Below, in pieces: positions 27,351 to 37,532 of a stretch of 64,000 nt of DNA (positions within the stretch are counted from its first letter, which is position 1; every line of letters begins with the position of its first letter). Under the pieces are notes generated by a model. That model did no database searches and was not told the DNA's origin. It saw only the letters and a program-made list of their open reading frames with translations. The stretch lies in the NCBI RefSeq assembly GCF_014279875.1, contig NZ_CP047952.1, positions 2,170,001 through 2,234,000 of the forward strand, in the 5' to 3' direction. This DNA is from Synechococcus sp. MEDNS5 (GTDB lineage Bacteria > Cyanobacteriota > Cyanobacteriia > PCC-6307 > Cyanobiaceae). A program made the translations under genes and the position numbers.

Positions 27351-28109
27351 ATGACAGCAGTACCTGAAAACGGTCGCCTCCACGTTCTGAAGGCTGTTGA
27401 AGATGGCTGGACAGCTTTCACCAAAGCTCCCTGGCAATTCATTCTCTTCACTCTGCTGGTTGGCATTCTCTCGGCAATCTTTCAATTGCTTGCCAATGTC
27501 TTCAATTTATGGTTCGAGAGTTCAGTCCAAACCTTACTGACCATTGTTGGGGTGATTGGATCGGTGATCATCAACCTCTGGGGAGTGATCGGGATGGTCC
27601 GGGGTTCATGGACCGCTCTTGAAGGAAGAAAACCTGAGTTCTCACACTTCTCCCGTTGGGATAGTTCCGCTGCAGGTCGGCTGTTTGTGCGTTCGATCGC
27701 CCTCAACATTGTGTTTCTGCTGATCCTGGCGATCTGCGTGGGTGTGGCCTTCGGACTTGGCAAGGTCAACGAAGCCTTGATTTGGATCCCTGGAATCATC
27801 ACTTTGATTCTATTCATCTATCTCTCGGTGAACCAACTGTTCTTGCCCTATGTGGCCTTAATGGAGAGGCAAGCCCCCTTCGAAACCATCCAACGGGGAA
27901 GGGATGTTGTGGACCCCTCCTGGTGGTGGGTGGTGCTGTTGTTGATCGTTGATGCTGTGATCATCGTGATTGGCACCCTGCTCTGCGGAGTCGGCCTTCT
28001 GGCCGCCGCTCCAATCGTGGCCTGCATTACAACGGCGGCTTACCGCCAGCTCTTCGGAACGACCGATCACACCAGCTTGCTGGGAGGCGAGAGTTCAACC
28101 TCGCTCTGA
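27351..28109 (+). CDS. Polytopic membrane protein, unknown function
   Basis: A 252-residue protein with about six hydrophobic segments, for example [60 protein letters not shown] and [20 protein letters not shown]. The layout resembles the DUF975-like family of small integral membrane proteins, but I cannot assign a function. It has its own 88-base upstream gap with an A+T-rich stretch (CAATTAATTAGCC) that may hold a promoter. Its last 15 bases overlap the convergent rsmH. Confidence 0.7.
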   Translation: MTAVPENGRLHVLKAVEDGWTAFTKAPWQFILFTLLVGILSAIFQLLANVFNLWFESSVQTLLTIVGVIGSVIINLWGVIGMVRGSWTALEGRKPEFSHFSRWDSSAAGRLFVRSIALNIVFLLILAICVGVAFGLGKVNEALIWIPGIITLILFIYLSVNQLFLPYVALMERQAPFETIQRGRDVVDPSWWWVVLLLIVDAVIIVIGTLLCGVGLLAAAPIVACITTAAYRQLFGTTDHTSLLGGESSTSL

Positions 28110-29033
28110 TCTGGCGTCTTCAGCTGATCGTCGCCGGGCAATGCGCAGCTTGGCGCTGCGGCTGCGCGTGTTCTGCTCCTGTTCCTCTTCAGAGGCCACC
28201 AGCGGGCGACGGGTGATCCTCTCCAGCCGCTCATCCTGGAGAAATGCCGTTTTCACGCGCCTGTCCTCAAGGGAGTGAAAGCTAATGATCGCCAGCAGAC
28301 CTCCCGGCTGCAGCCAATCAGGAGCTGAGCTCAAGAGTTTCTCCAACACCCCCAGTTCGTCATTGATGGCGATGCGCAGGGCCTGAAACGTGCGGGTCGC
28401 AGGATGAATGCGCCCACGCCGGGCCTTGGGTGGATAACAACCGGCGATCGCGTAAGCGAGGGCGGCGGTGCCTGCATAGGCCCCCTGTGCCGCCAGATCG
28501 GCCTTGATCCGGCGAGCGATCCTGCGGGACAGACGTTCCTCGCCATTGGCGTAGATGAGATCGGCCAGGTCGGACTCCTCCAACCGTTCGATCAACTCCG
28601 CCGCCGTCTCACCCCCACCCTCCGGATTCATGCGCATGTCGAGGGGGCCATCGCGGCGAAAGCTGAACCCGCGCTCCGCCACATCGAGCTGTGGACTACT
28701 GACGCCAAGATCCGCCAGGACCATGGATACCGGCTCAGGAGGGCTGTAATCAGCAAAGTTGGCGGCCACGATGGTGACCCGTTCCTGCCAGGGGCGGAGA
28801 CGTTCTGCGGCAGCTACTCTCGCAGTGGCGTCCTGGTCGAGCCCGATCAAACGCAACCCGGGATAACGCTCCAGCAACAGACTGCTGTGCCCCCCTCCGC
28901 CCAGCGTGGCATCCACAGCCCGGCCAGACTGCCAGTGGTCACTGGGTTCCTGGTCCAAGACATTCAACAGAACATCGGCCAGGACCGGCACATGCTGAAA
29001 GGTTGAATCGGGATCGGGGAGCTGATCGGGCAT
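28095..29033 (-). CDS. rsmH: 16S rRNA (cytosine1402-N4)-methyltransferase
   Basis: A 312-residue RsmH (MraW). [15 protein letters not shown] at the N-terminus, [20 protein letters not shown] as the SAM-binding motif, [20 protein letters not shown], and [20 protein letters not shown] then [18 protein letters not shown] are all present. In many bacteria rsmH starts the dcw cell-division cluster; here it stands alone, divergent from ndhH. Confidence 0.97.
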   Translation of the reverse strand: MPDQLPDPDSTFQHVPVLADVLLNVLDQEPSDHWQSGRAVDATLGGGGHSSLLLERYPGLRLIGLDQDATARVAAAERLRPWQERVTIVAANFADYSPPEPVSMVLADLGVSSPQLDVAERGFSFRRDGPLDMRMNPEGGGETAAELIERLEESDLADLIYANGEERLSRRIARRIKADLAAQGAYAGTAALAYAIAGCYPPKARRGRIHPATRTFQALRIAINDELGVLEKLLSSAPDWLQPGGLLAIISFHSLEDRRVKTAFLQDERLERITRRPLVASEEEQEQNTRSRSAKLRIARRRSAEDARSERG

Positions 29034-29077
29034 GGGTCCTTCCTAAGATCCCTACACGAACGTTTTGTACCGGCCCC

Positions 29078-30262
29078 ATGACGCAGCTGGAAACGCGCAC
29101 GGAGCCGATGGTGGTCAACTTCGGCCCCCATCACCCCTCCATGCACGGGGTGTTGCGGCTGGTGGTAACCCTTGACGGCGAAGACGTGGTGGATTGTGAG
29201 CCGGTGATCGGCTATCTCCACCGCGGCATGGAGAAGATCGCAGAGAACCGCACGAACGTGATGTTCGTGCCCTACGTGAGCCGCATGGACTACGCGGCGG
29301 GAATGTTCTACGAGGCCGTCGTGGTCAACGCCCCGGAGAAACTGGCCGACATTCCAGTGCCCAAGCGTGCCAGCTACATCCGGGTGCTGATGCTGGAACT
29401 GAACCGGATCGCCAACCATCTCCTCTGGCTTGGGCCCTTCCTCGCTGATGTTGGCGCCCAGACTCCGTTCTTTTACATCTTCCGGGAAAGGGAGATGATT
29501 TACGACCTCTGGGAAGCAGCAACCGGTCAGCGATTGATCAACAACAATTACTTCCGCATCGGAGGCGTGGCCGCTGATCTTCCCTGGGGATGGCTGGAGA
29601 AGTGCCGTGATTTCTGCGACTGGTTTGGTCCGAAGATCGATGAATACGAGAAACTGATCACCAACAACCCCATCTTCCGGCGTCGCATTGAAGGCCTGGG
29701 TGTGATCGGTAAGGAGGAAGCCATCAACTGGAGCCTCTCTGGACCGATGCTCAGAGCGTCAGGCGTGCCCTGGGACCTGCGCAAGGTGGATCACTACGAG
29801 TGCTACGACGACTTCGACTGGGATGTGGCCTGGGAGAAGGAAGGTGACTGCTTCGCGCGTTATCGGGTGCGCATTGAGGAGATGCGCCAGTCCCTGAAGA
29901 TTCTTCGTCAGGCTTGCGACATGATCCCCGGTGGACCCACGGAAAACGTGGAAGCCCGTCGCATGGCCGAGGGCAAAGACAGCGAATTCGCAGGCTTCGA
30001 TTACCAATACGTGGCCAAGAAAGTTGCCCCCACCTTCAAGATCCCGAATGGTGAGCTCTACACCCGCCTGGAATCAGGCAAGGGTGAGATCGGAATCTTC
30101 ATCCAAGGGAATAACGACGTCACTCCCTGGCGGTTCAAGATTCGGGCAGCCGACAGCAACAACCTGCAGATCCTTCCCCACATCCTCAAGGGACACAAGG
30201 TGGCCGACATCATGGCGATCCTTGGATCGATCGACGTGATCATGGGATCCGTTGATCGCTGA
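29078..30262 (+). CDS. ndhH: NAD(P)H-quinone oxidoreductase subunit H (NdhH)
   Basis: A 394-residue peripheral-arm subunit (NuoD/49 kDa homologue) that lines the plastoquinone site. [40 protein letters not shown] and [20 protein letters not shown] are signature segments, and the C-terminus ends [18 protein letters not shown] 29078 is chosen over an upstream in-frame ATG that would overlap rsmH. It overlaps the thioesterase gene by 11 bases. Confidence 0.97.
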   Translation: MTQLETRTEPMVVNFGPHHPSMHGVLRLVVTLDGEDVVDCEPVIGYLHRGMEKIAENRTNVMFVPYVSRMDYAAGMFYEAVVVNAPEKLADIPVPKRASYIRVLMLELNRIANHLLWLGPFLADVGAQTPFFYIFREREMIYDLWEAATGQRLINNNYFRIGGVAADLPWGWLEKCRDFCDWFGPKIDEYEKLITNNPIFRRRIEGLGVIGKEEAINWSLSGPMLRASGVPWDLRKVDHYECYDDFDWDVAWEKEGDCFARYRVRIEEMRQSLKILRQACDMIPGGPTENVEARRMAEGKDSEFAGFDYQYVAKKVAPTFKIPNGELYTRLESGKGEIGIFIQGNNDVTPWRFKIRAADSNNLQILPHILKGHKVADIMAILGSIDVIMGSVDR

Positions 30263-30713
30263 CTCTTCCAGCTGGCTGCAACTTTCAAAAAAGGTGCGCT
30301 TCGGTGACACCGATGCTGCTGGCGTGATGCATTTTCATCAGCTGCTGCGTTGGTGCCACGAGGCCTGGGAGGAGAGCCTTGAGCGTTACGGCGTAGAAGC
30401 CCATGCTGTGTTTCCAGGCTGCCGCGGCCAGGAGCGCTGGCCAGCGATTGCCTTACCGGTGGTGCACTGCCGTGCCGACTTTCTCCGGCCGGTGCATGGC
30501 GGCGATCAACTCAGCGTGCATCTCACCCCACAACGCCTGGATCCCAGCAGCTTTGAGGTGCACCACTGCTTCCTCTTGGGGCAACAGGATGTCGCCCGTG
30601 GATGGATCCGTCACGTCGCTATCAGCACGGAGACGCGACAGCGCTGTGCCTTGCCCGATGCGATTGAACGCTGGCTGGAAGCGGCGCAGATCGGCCAGAT
30701 CAGCGAGCTCTGA
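30252..30713 (+). CDS. 1,4-dihydroxy-2-naphthoyl-CoA hydrolase (hotdog thioesterase)
   Basis: A 153-residue hotdog-fold protein. [20 protein letters not shown] carries the catalytic Asp of the 4-hydroxybenzoyl-CoA thioesterase type, followed by [13 protein letters not shown]. Cyanobacterial members release DHNA from DHNA-CoA in phylloquinone synthesis, and the placement next to menE, menC, menA and menF supports that substrate. The start is TTG 30252, overlapping ndhH by 11 bases. Confidence 0.82.
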   Translation: MIADSSSWLQLSKKVRFGDTDAAGVMHFHQLLRWCHEAWEESLERYGVEAHAVFPGCRGQERWPAIALPVVHCRADFLRPVHGGDQLSVHLTPQRLDPSSFEVHHCFLLGQQDVARGWIRHVAISTETRQRCALPDAIERWLEAAQIGQISEL

Positions 30714-30740
30714 ACGGGCTGAACCAGAAAAAACGGCTCG

Positions 30741-32015
30741 CTAGTGCTGCGACGCCAGCCATTGGCGCCAACGCTGACGCTCCCACTTACCGGCCGCTGT
30801 GGGTTCCAGATCCGGGCAGTGCAGCCAACGTCTCGGACGTTCAGCGGCAGGCCAGCCTGAGACCAAGGCCTTCAAAGACTCCAGCGGAGGCTCGGATCCA
30901 CAGCTGATCGACCAACGAAACAAGGCAACCAACTGCTCGCCCCACTCCAGCTGAGGTTCCCCGAGCATCAAAACAGCCTCGAGCGGCAGGCCTCCATGCC
31001 GAGCCATCACCAGCAAGCGCTCCTCGAGCTGGGGTGGATACACGGTGACCCCACCCGAGAGGATTGCGCCATCCCTGCGCCCCAGAACATGCAGGTGTAG
31101 CTGAGCAGCCGTTTCTAAAAGCAGGGCCCGATCTCCGCTCCACCACCAGCCCTCTGGATCGGAGAGCGGATGCAGCTCGCCGGCAGGGTCGACCCTGGCC
31201 ATAGCCAAGCGATCACAGCGAACAGCCAGGGCTCCATCCGCATCCACCTGGAGATCAACGCCCTCGAGGGGCTGACCACAGCCATCGCCCCCAATCAGAA
31301 AATCCCTGGGCCGTTGGGCCGTCACCATCGCAGCAGTTTCCGTTGCGCCGTAACACGGAGCCAGCTTCAGGCCGACCTCGCGGGAGGCGGCAGCCAGATC
31401 CTCCGGCAAGCTCGACCCACCAACCCAGATCACATCCATCGCTTGCAGCCAACGACAACCGCGGGGATCGCTCAGCAAACGCCGCAGCTGGGTAGGAACC
31501 AACGACAGCAGCATCGGCCGCTGCCGCCAGGCAGGGTGTTGCACGCTGCGTTCCAGCAGTTGAGCAGGATGTTTGGTCAGCTCGGGAGCCAACCAGACGT
31601 GGGCAGCGTCCCACTGGCGTGCCCGCCACCAGGGCATGAGTCCGCTCACATGGTGAAACGGAAGCGGATTCCAGACCAAGGCCGTGGTGGGATCGATGTT
31701 GATGCCCCAAAGCCAGTGAGCGGTTGCCTGGGCCGAGCGCTCCAGATTGCCGACAGGGTGCAGGCAGAGGGATCGCCCTCCGGTGCTGCCTCCACTGGAC
31801 AACACCAGCCCAGGGCCTTCTGGCCACCCAACAGCCTCTGGCCACCCAACAGCCTCTAGCCACCCAACAGCCGGCAGAGGCACAGATGCCGGGTCCGTCG
31901 AAGGATCACGGCCGAGCAGCCGCACCCACTGTCCTTTGCCCAAGGCCCTCTGCAGGCGGATCGCGGTGTCCTCAGGGCTCAGGGGGTCGCACAGAACGGC
32001 GACAGCGGAGGTCAT
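30741..32015 (-). CDS. menE: o-Succinylbenzoate-CoA ligase-like (MenE)
   Basis: A 424-residue adenylate-forming enzyme. The P-loop is LVLSSGGSTGGRSLCLHPVG, LAPCYGATETAAMVTAQRP is the ATP-binding core, and WWWSGDRALLLETAAQLHLH plus LGRRDGAILSGGVTVYPPQL carry the C-terminal hinge. Its assignment to MenE rests on position: it is the last gene of menA-menC-menE and overlaps menC by 4 bases. A short in-frame tandem repeat, reading EAVGWP three times, sits near residue 55 just before the P-loop. Confidence 0.85.
   Translation of the reverse strand: MTSAVAVLCDPLSPEDTAIRLQRALGKGQWVRLLGRDPSTDPASVPLPAVGWLEAVGWPEAVGWPEGPGLVLSSGGSTGGRSLCLHPVGNLERSAQATAHWLWGINIDPTTALVWNPLPFHHVSGLMPWWRARQWDAAHVWLAPELTKHPAQLLERSVQHPAWRQRPMLLSLVPTQLRRLLSDPRGCRWLQAMDVIWVGGSSLPEDLAAASREVGLKLAPCYGATETAAMVTAQRPRDFLIGGDGCGQPLEGVDLQVDADGALAVRCDRLAMARVDPAGELHPLSDPEGWWWSGDRALLLETAAQLHLHVLGRRDGAILSGGVTVYPPQLEERLLVMARHGGLPLEAVLMLGEPQLEWGEQLVALFRWSISCGSEPPLESLKALVSGWPAAERPRRWLHCPDLEPTAAGKWERQRWRQWLASQH
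31821..31872. repeat. 18-base tandem repeat inside menE (about 3 copies)
   Basis: TGGCCACCCAACAGCCTC occurs twice back to back, and a third partial copy has one change (TAGCC...). On the coding strand it adds repeats of EAVGWP to the N-terminal part of MenE without breaking the frame. Slippage is the likely origin, and copy number could vary between strains. Confidence 0.85.
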
Positions 32016-33028
32016 GGCCTTGCCTCCGCCGCATGGGCCCAGACCTGCTCAGGTTGGGAGGCGAACAACGGTCCTGAAGGGGTCCATCCAGGCGCGAGAC
32101 CGGGAGCGACAGGTGTGGGACCCTGCTGTTGCAACTGAGCCAGCAGAGCAAGCCAGCGAGCACCGATGCCGGTTTCAAACGCCGTGCTCAGCATCAGCTT
32201 TGGACGTCCTCGCTGCAGATCCTGAAGCAAGGGCCTCGGATCACCCTCCAACACGGGACGCCGAACCTGCCAACCCGTCCAGTACTCACGAAGCTCAGGG
32301 TTCAGGCCCAGGGATTCATCCAACGCCACGGGGACCCTCTCCCCTAACCGCGACAACCCCTCAAGATCGTCGGCGGCCAGCGGTTGCTCCAGCCAGTCCA
32401 GACGCGGATCGCCCTCGACGGCATCAGCCCAGCGATCAGCGGTAGCCCGATCCCAGCCACCGTTGGCATCCAGGCGCAGCCTGACCTTTGCGGGAAGACG
32501 CTTGAGGAGCTGGCTCAGAAGCCTCCATTCCAAAGCTGGCTCGGCAGCAGCCACTTTCCATTTCAGCGTCAGCAACTCAACCATTGGCGACTCGCCCGAA
32601 GCCTCCCCGTGCTGCGCGAGCAGGGCCTCAAGCGCTGCGGGCATGGCATGCCCCGCGGGGAGCAGTTGGGCCGATCGCGGCGGCGGGCGCCAACGCTGAC
32701 CGTTGGCATGGGCATCACCCACCACACCGTCGAGCTCTGCCAGCGCAGCTCCGATCGCGAAGGCCAGGGCAGCGGGAAGTGACGGCAGCAGCGCCTCAAG
32801 CTCCTCACTTGAGCGGCACACATGCAGGCACCAAGCACTGATCACACGCTCACAGCAGCGTTGCTCGCCAGGATCGAGAGGGGACACTTCCCCCCATCCC
32901 GCCAAACCGGAACCAGGATCAACGATCCGGAGCAACCAGCCTCGGCGCCTCTGCCAGCTCCCGCGGGAGGTCACAAGCGGCCGACTCAGAGCGAAGGAAT
33001 AAGGACGGAACACCAGCTGCAGGGTCAT
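32012..33028 (-). CDS. menC: o-Succinylbenzoate synthase
   Basis: A 338-residue enolase-superfamily enzyme. The N-terminus has RPYSFALSRPLVTSRGSWQR and GLAGWGEVSPLDPGE, and the barrel carries LTLKWKVAAAEP with the catalytic Lys, RLRLDANGGWDRATADRWAD and DWLEQPLAADD for metal binding, and VALDESL. It dehydrates SHCHC to succinylbenzoate. It starts 5 bases after menA ends and overlaps menE by 4 bases. Confidence 0.92.
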   Translation of the reverse strand: MTLQLVFRPYSFALSRPLVTSRGSWQRRRGWLLRIVDPGSGLAGWGEVSPLDPGEQRCCERVISAWCLHVCRSSEELEALLPSLPAALAFAIGAALAELDGVVGDAHANGQRWRPPPRSAQLLPAGHAMPAALEALLAQHGEASGESPMVELLTLKWKVAAAEPALEWRLLSQLLKRLPAKVRLRLDANGGWDRATADRWADAVEGDPRLDWLEQPLAADDLEGLSRLGERVPVALDESLGLNPELREYWTGWQVRRPVLEGDPRPLLQDLQRGRPKLMLSTAFETGIGARWLALLAQLQQQGPTPVAPGLAPGWTPSGPLFASQPEQVWAHAAEARP

Positions 33029-33032
33029 GCCC

Positions 33033-34013
33033 TCAGATCAGCTGATGAATAGCGGCCTCGAACCGGGGTCCGATCGCCAAACCGACGCTGAGCCCCACCC
33101 CATTGAGCGCCTGGAAGCGCAAGGCCAGGAATTTGCTGCCGGCGACCCTCTCAGCATTCCGGTGATGGTCGCGCAGCAGTCGGATCAGAGCAGAAGCTGC
33201 AGGCAAGCCCAGGACTCCCAGCAAAGCGGTCAGCGGCCAGTGTCCATCAAGAACCGGCAGCCATTCCAGAGCGAGGGTGCCCGCAATGAACCAGGGCACG
33301 AGCGCCGCAGCCCGGGCCGTTCCCATCCGCACCACGGGCGAGCGCTTGCCGTGCCGAGCATCCGTCTCCACCTGATGGAAATGGGAGCAGAACAGCACCA
33401 GGGTGGTGGCGATCGCAGGACCCGATCCGAGCGCCAGGGCTGAGGCCCAGGGCACCGTTGCCGTCGTGGCGACAGGCTGTATTGGGGTGAGCACCATCAG
33501 AGCTGCTGCAGTGGCCAGTGGACCAAAGGCCATCCAGCACAGGGGCTCACCCAGTCCGAGGTATCCCAAACGAAAGGGAGGACCCTGATAGAGATAACCC
33601 AGAAGGCAGCACAGCAGCACCAGGGCCAGCACCCAGATGCTGCTGCGCAAGGCGATCACCGCCATCAACAGCAATCCCGCCACCAGGGCGCCATCCGCCA
33701 GCCGGCGGACCGGCCGGCGGCGTCCCAACAACGCCACCACGGAATGGGGTTTTCCCTCAACATCCACCCCGGTTTCAGCATCGAACAGATCGTTGCTGAG
33801 ATTTTCCCAGAGCAGCAGCAAAACTGCTGCCACAAGAAATGCGATGGCCTGTCCCCAACGCACCGGAAGACCGGCACCGATCCTCCAGCCCAGGGCCAGC
33901 AGCATCGGCATCACCGCCACGGAGTACATCGGCCACTTGATGGCCGCCTTCCAAAGACGCCGCCGTTCAGCATCCGGGGAGTGAAGGGTTGCAACAGCCT
34001 GGCGATCTGACAT
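33033..34013 (-). CDS. menA: DHNA phytyltransferase
   Basis: A 326-residue UbiA-family membrane prenyltransferase that attaches the phytyl chain in phylloquinone synthesis. It has about eight hydrophobic helices. The first Asp-rich motif is ENLSNDLFDAETGVDVEGKP, and VLFCSHFHQVETDARHGKRS is the second, the MenA pattern. ATG 34013 is chosen. The gene is divergent from menF, with starts about 70 bases apart. Confidence 0.93.
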   Translation of the reverse strand: MSDRQAVATLHSPDAERRRLWKAAIKWPMYSVAVMPMLLALGWRIGAGLPVRWGQAIAFLVAAVLLLLWENLSNDLFDAETGVDVEGKPHSVVALLGRRRPVRRLADGALVAGLLLMAVIALRSSIWVLALVLLCCLLGYLYQGPPFRLGYLGLGEPLCWMAFGPLATAAALMVLTPIQPVATTATVPWASALALGSGPAIATTLVLFCSHFHQVETDARHGKRSPVVRMGTARAAALVPWFIAGTLALEWLPVLDGHWPLTALLGVLGLPAASALIRLLRDHHRNAERVAGSKFLALRFQALNGVGLSVGLAIGPRFEAAIHQLI

Positions 34014-34083
34014 GGACTGGACCCCTGGAGTCCTCATCAAGACTCATACATTTGAGCAGCACCCTTTCAACACTGCCGCCCGG

Positions 34084-35523
34084 ATGTCGGCCAAGTCCTT
34101 CCCCAGCTCGATGGCGATGCGCTTCGGCGATCGGCTCCAGCAGGCACTGCAGGCCTGGGAGCAGCGCCAGGGTGAGGACTGTGTGATGAGTCTGGCCGTC
34201 CCCATCGGCGGCCTCGACCCCCTGCGGCACCTGCCAGGCCTGCGGTCCTCCGACCCCTTCCGCTTCCTTTGGGACGGGGCTCCAGGTCTGTGCCTGGCCG
34301 CATCCGGTCGCTGCCACCATCTGGATCTCGCGGGTCCGAAACGATTCGAACTGGCACAGCGTTTCTGCGATGCCACCCTCGGCAGGGTCGTGGAAGGCTC
34401 TTCGGATGCGCCGGCGCAGGCCCGATCCCGGATCCTGCTGGCCTTCTCGTTTTTCGAGCAGCCAAGCGAACAGCAGCCCATGGGAGGCATGCCCTCCGTG
34501 CAGGCCGTGCTGCCCCGATGGCAACTGAGTCGTCAGGGTCACCAGTGCTGGCTTCGGATCCACGGGGTCGCCCACGAAACCGATGACGTCCGTCTGCTGA
34601 TCGAAACACTTTGGTTGATGGCCGAGCAGCTTCAAGCCCAGCCCCAGCAGTCAGAGCCGTGGCCGGAAACGGTGCGCGGCAGTGTCAGCCCCGGCGATTG
34701 GGAATCGCGCTATGCGTCGGCCCTTGAACGGGGGTTGGAGCTGGTGGACCAGGGTGAACTCCACAAGCTCGTGCTGGCCGTTCGGCAATCGATTCAGCTC
34801 AGCGCGCCCCTCAATCCCCTGCCGCTGCTTGATCGCTTGCGTCACCAGCAGGCCGGTAGCTGCCGCTTTCTCTGGCAGCGGGACGCGCAGGACTCCTTTT
34901 TTGGAGCGTCTCCCGAACGGTTGCTCAGCCTGCGCAACGGACAGATCCGCAGCGATGCTTTGGCAGGAACAGCCGGTCGACTTGAAACCGGGGAGTCGCT
35001 CCTGAATTCTGAAAAGGACCGCAGGGAACATGAATTGGTGGTGCAGGCGATCACGGATCACCTGAGGAGCCTCGGGCTGACCCCTCGCAGACCAAGGCGC
35101 CCCCAACTCGCACGGCACGGACAGTTGATGCATCTCCATACGCCGATCACTGCGGCGGCCGAGAACCAGTTGCCGCTGTTCCTGGCTGGCGCCCTGCACC
35201 CCACACCGGCAGTCGCCGGGCTGCCCAGACGCCAGGCCATCGGTTGGCTGCGCAGCCTTGAACCCTTCGAGCGCGGAGGGTATGCCGCTCCAATCGGCTG
35301 GATCGACAGTGCCGGCGACTCCGAACTGCGGGTTGCCATCCGCTGCGGCCACGCCCATGGTTCTCAACTCGACCTCACCGCTGGAGCCGGACTCGTGAGG
35401 GGTTCGGTGGCAGAGCGGGAGCTTCAGGAAGTCGCACTCAAACTGACCGTGTTGGCCGATCAGTTGGACCTGCAATCAGGATCCGGAGCGCTGGAGGGCA
35501 CGTTGCCGCCATTGCATGGATGA
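34084..35523 (+). CDS. menF: Isochorismate synthase
   Basis: A chorismate-binding enzyme of about 479 residues committing chorismate to phylloquinone. The C-terminal core shows LELVDQGELHKLVLAVRQSI, FGASPERLLSLRNGQIRSDA, LAGTAGRLETGESLLNSEKD, REHELVVQAI and YAAPIGWIDSAGDSELRVAI, the usual MenF/EntC signature. The start is uncertain: ATG 34084 or 34111 are both plausible, and the frame is open to 34012, where it would overlap menA's start. The 3' end overlaps the convergent S9 peptidase gene by 48 bases. Confidence 0.9.
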   Translation: MSAKSFPSSMAMRFGDRLQQALQAWEQRQGEDCVMSLAVPIGGLDPLRHLPGLRSSDPFRFLWDGAPGLCLAASGRCHHLDLAGPKRFELAQRFCDATLGRVVEGSSDAPAQARSRILLAFSFFEQPSEQQPMGGMPSVQAVLPRWQLSRQGHQCWLRIHGVAHETDDVRLLIETLWLMAEQLQAQPQQSEPWPETVRGSVSPGDWESRYASALERGLELVDQGELHKLVLAVRQSIQLSAPLNPLPLLDRLRHQQAGSCRFLWQRDAQDSFFGASPERLLSLRNGQIRSDALAGTAGRLETGESLLNSEKDRREHELVVQAITDHLRSLGLTPRRPRRPQLARHGQLMHLHTPITAAAENQLPLFLAGALHPTPAVAGLPRRQAIGWLRSLEPFERGGYAAPIGWIDSAGDSELRVAIRCGHAHGSQLDLTAGAGLVRGSVAERELQEVALKLTVLADQLDLQSGSGALEGTLPPLHG

Positions 35524-37500
35524 CTGATCGAGCACGTCTCCGAACGGCTGCGCCCGGCCGCCAAGATGCTCACTGAGAAAAGCTTCCACCAGAGCGGTCA
35601 GCGCCAGCGCATTGCGAGGATTGGACAGGCCATGGCCTTCATCGGGGAACACCACGAAATCAACGGGCAACTGCCGAGCGACCATCGCCTCAGCGATGGT
35701 TTCGCTTTCGCTGAGCTTGACCCTGGGGTCGTTGGCACCATGAACCAGCAGGAGCGGGCGCTGAATCCGATCCACATGACGAATCGGTGAAATAGCGTCG
35801 AGATCAACAGTGCCCACGCCAATCATGCGTTCGAAGATGACGCGGACGGATTCCCAATAGGGAGGAATCGACTCCAGAAGGGTGCGCACATTGGATGGCC
35901 CCACCTCCGCAATCGCAGCAGCGAAGAGCTCCGGGTCCCGTGTCAATCCTGCCAGTGACGCATAACCGCCATAGGAAGCACCCATGATGGCGATGCGATC
36001 AGGGTCCGCAATGCCTTCCTCGACAGCCCAGCGGACGGCATCGACCAGATCGTCCTGCATGCGGGCGTACCACTCGCCCTCACCCGCGAGGAGATGAGCT
36101 TTGCCAAAACCGGTGGACCCTCGGTAGTTCACGCTGAGCACGTGGTAACCACGATTGGCCAGCAATTGATGCGTCGGATTCAGTCCCCAGTAATCCCTGG
36201 CCTGGGGACCCCCATGCACAAGCAACACCAAAGGACGAGGGCTGTCATCGGCGCCCAGGGCCGTGCGGGTGAGATAGCTGGGCAAACGCCTGCCATCACG
36301 AGCCCGCAGATTCAGACTCTCCATGGGACGAAGCTCGTAATCATCCAACCGCGGCTGCACTGAAAACAAGCGCCGGCTCTGTTGTCGGTCCCGATCCCAA
36401 AGAAGGTATTGCGGACCCTGGTCATCGGAGCCAACCACCACCAGCCAGCGGCGATCGTTCAGATCCTGATCCACCACGCTGAAGTCATTGGTCCCTGCCA
36501 GCCGCTTCAGCTGATCGACATCCTGCTGAATGGAAGGATCCAGCACCACGAGACGACGGCGTAGATCCACCTCATTCAGGGCAACGGGCAGACCGGTTTC
36601 CGGATCACTCAAGGCACCCCCAAGGGCACCGGCTGAAGAGCGATACACCAACTCTGGGGTGCAGTCGTCACCACAGGTCTTGAGGTGATCCCGACTCCAA
36701 CGCACGAGACGGGGAATCTCCTCGTCCGTGCTCAGGATCCCGTAAAGCCACTGGCCATTCCGGGTGAACGCACTCGGTCCCGACCCACTGATCGTGTCCT
36801 CGAAACTGAACGTGAGGAAGGGTCTCCAGTCGGCCTCACCCGGCAGCCGCAGTTCCCAGGCACTGCCGCCGTCTGCGAGCACCTGAGAGCGCAACACCGG
36901 CTGCCAGACCCCGTCGATCCAATCCACGGACACATTGCGTCCATCATCGGTGGAGCGATACAGCAGGCGGCGCTGGCCGTTGTTCACGTCGATCACATAG
37001 AGATCGTGAAAACGGGGGTCGCGATCATTGAGACCCACCACAAGTTCGGAGGGAGCGTCCTGATCACCAGATACCAAAATCGCCTTGACGCCTTTGGCAG
37101 GGGTGAGGTCGGTGGTTTCTCCGGTACTGGGATCGATGCGAACCAACACGGTGTTCTCATCGCCATCAGCATCCCGGGATGAGATCAGATAACGGCCATC
37201 CGCAGTCCAGCTGGCTGCACGCTGTGGACGCTCCCGTTGCTGGGTGAGAACGCGGGCCGGAGCGTCGCCATCAAGATCTCGAACCCAGAGATTCAACACG
37301 CCATCGGAGGGCGCAAGGTAGACAATGCGCTGGCCATCAGGGCTGAGAGAGACCCCTGCGATCTCGGGATTGCCGAACAACACCTCCCGAGGGATGAGAG
37401 GCGGGGGGGACCCCGCCAGCACCGGTCGCCCTGGGGAGGAGATGGTCCCAATCACTCCCACCAACAGAACTGTGCCAAGCAGAAATCCCCTTCTCAACAC
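35476..37500 (-). CDS. S9-family (prolyl oligopeptidase-type) serine peptidase, exported
   Basis: A 674-residue protein with a signal peptide (RGFLLGTVLLVGVIGTISSP), an N-terminal WD40/beta-propeller part (GVSLSPDGQRIVYLAPSDG, RAASWTADGRYLISS), and a C-terminal alpha/beta hydrolase. The nucleophile motif is MGASYGGYASLAG, and HGANDPRVKLSESE and FPDEGHGLSNPRN supply Asp and His. It should cleave short peptides in the periplasm. It follows gshB by 32 bases on the same strand. Its tail overlaps menF by 48 bases, a long convergent overlap. Confidence 0.9.
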   Translation of the reverse strand: MLRRGFLLGTVLLVGVIGTISSPGRPVLAGSPPPLIPREVLFGNPEIAGVSLSPDGQRIVYLAPSDGVLNLWVRDLDGDAPARVLTQQRERPQRAASWTADGRYLISSRDADGDENTVLVRIDPSTGETTDLTPAKGVKAILVSGDQDAPSELVVGLNDRDPRFHDLYVIDVNNGQRRLLYRSTDDGRNVSVDWIDGVWQPVLRSQVLADGGSAWELRLPGEADWRPFLTFSFEDTISGSGPSAFTRNGQWLYGILSTDEEIPRLVRWSRDHLKTCGDDCTPELVYRSSAGALGGALSDPETGLPVALNEVDLRRRLVVLDPSIQQDVDQLKRLAGTNDFSVVDQDLNDRRWLVVVGSDDQGPQYLLWDRDRQQSRRLFSVQPRLDDYELRPMESLNLRARDGRRLPSYLTRTALGADDSPRPLVLLVHGGPQARDYWGLNPTHQLLANRGYHVLSVNYRGSTGFGKAHLLAGEGEWYARMQDDLVDAVRWAVEEGIADPDRIAIMGASYGGYASLAGLTRDPELFAAAIAEVGPSNVRTLLESIPPYWESVRVIFERMIGVGTVDLDAISPIRHVDRIQRPLLLVHGANDPRVKLSESETIAEAMVARQLPVDFVVFPDEGHGLSNPRNALALTALVEAFLSEHLGGRAQPFGDVLDQSSMQWRQRALQRSGS

Positions 37501-37532
37501 AGACGCTCCACAGTTACGTGGATTGTGCTCGT

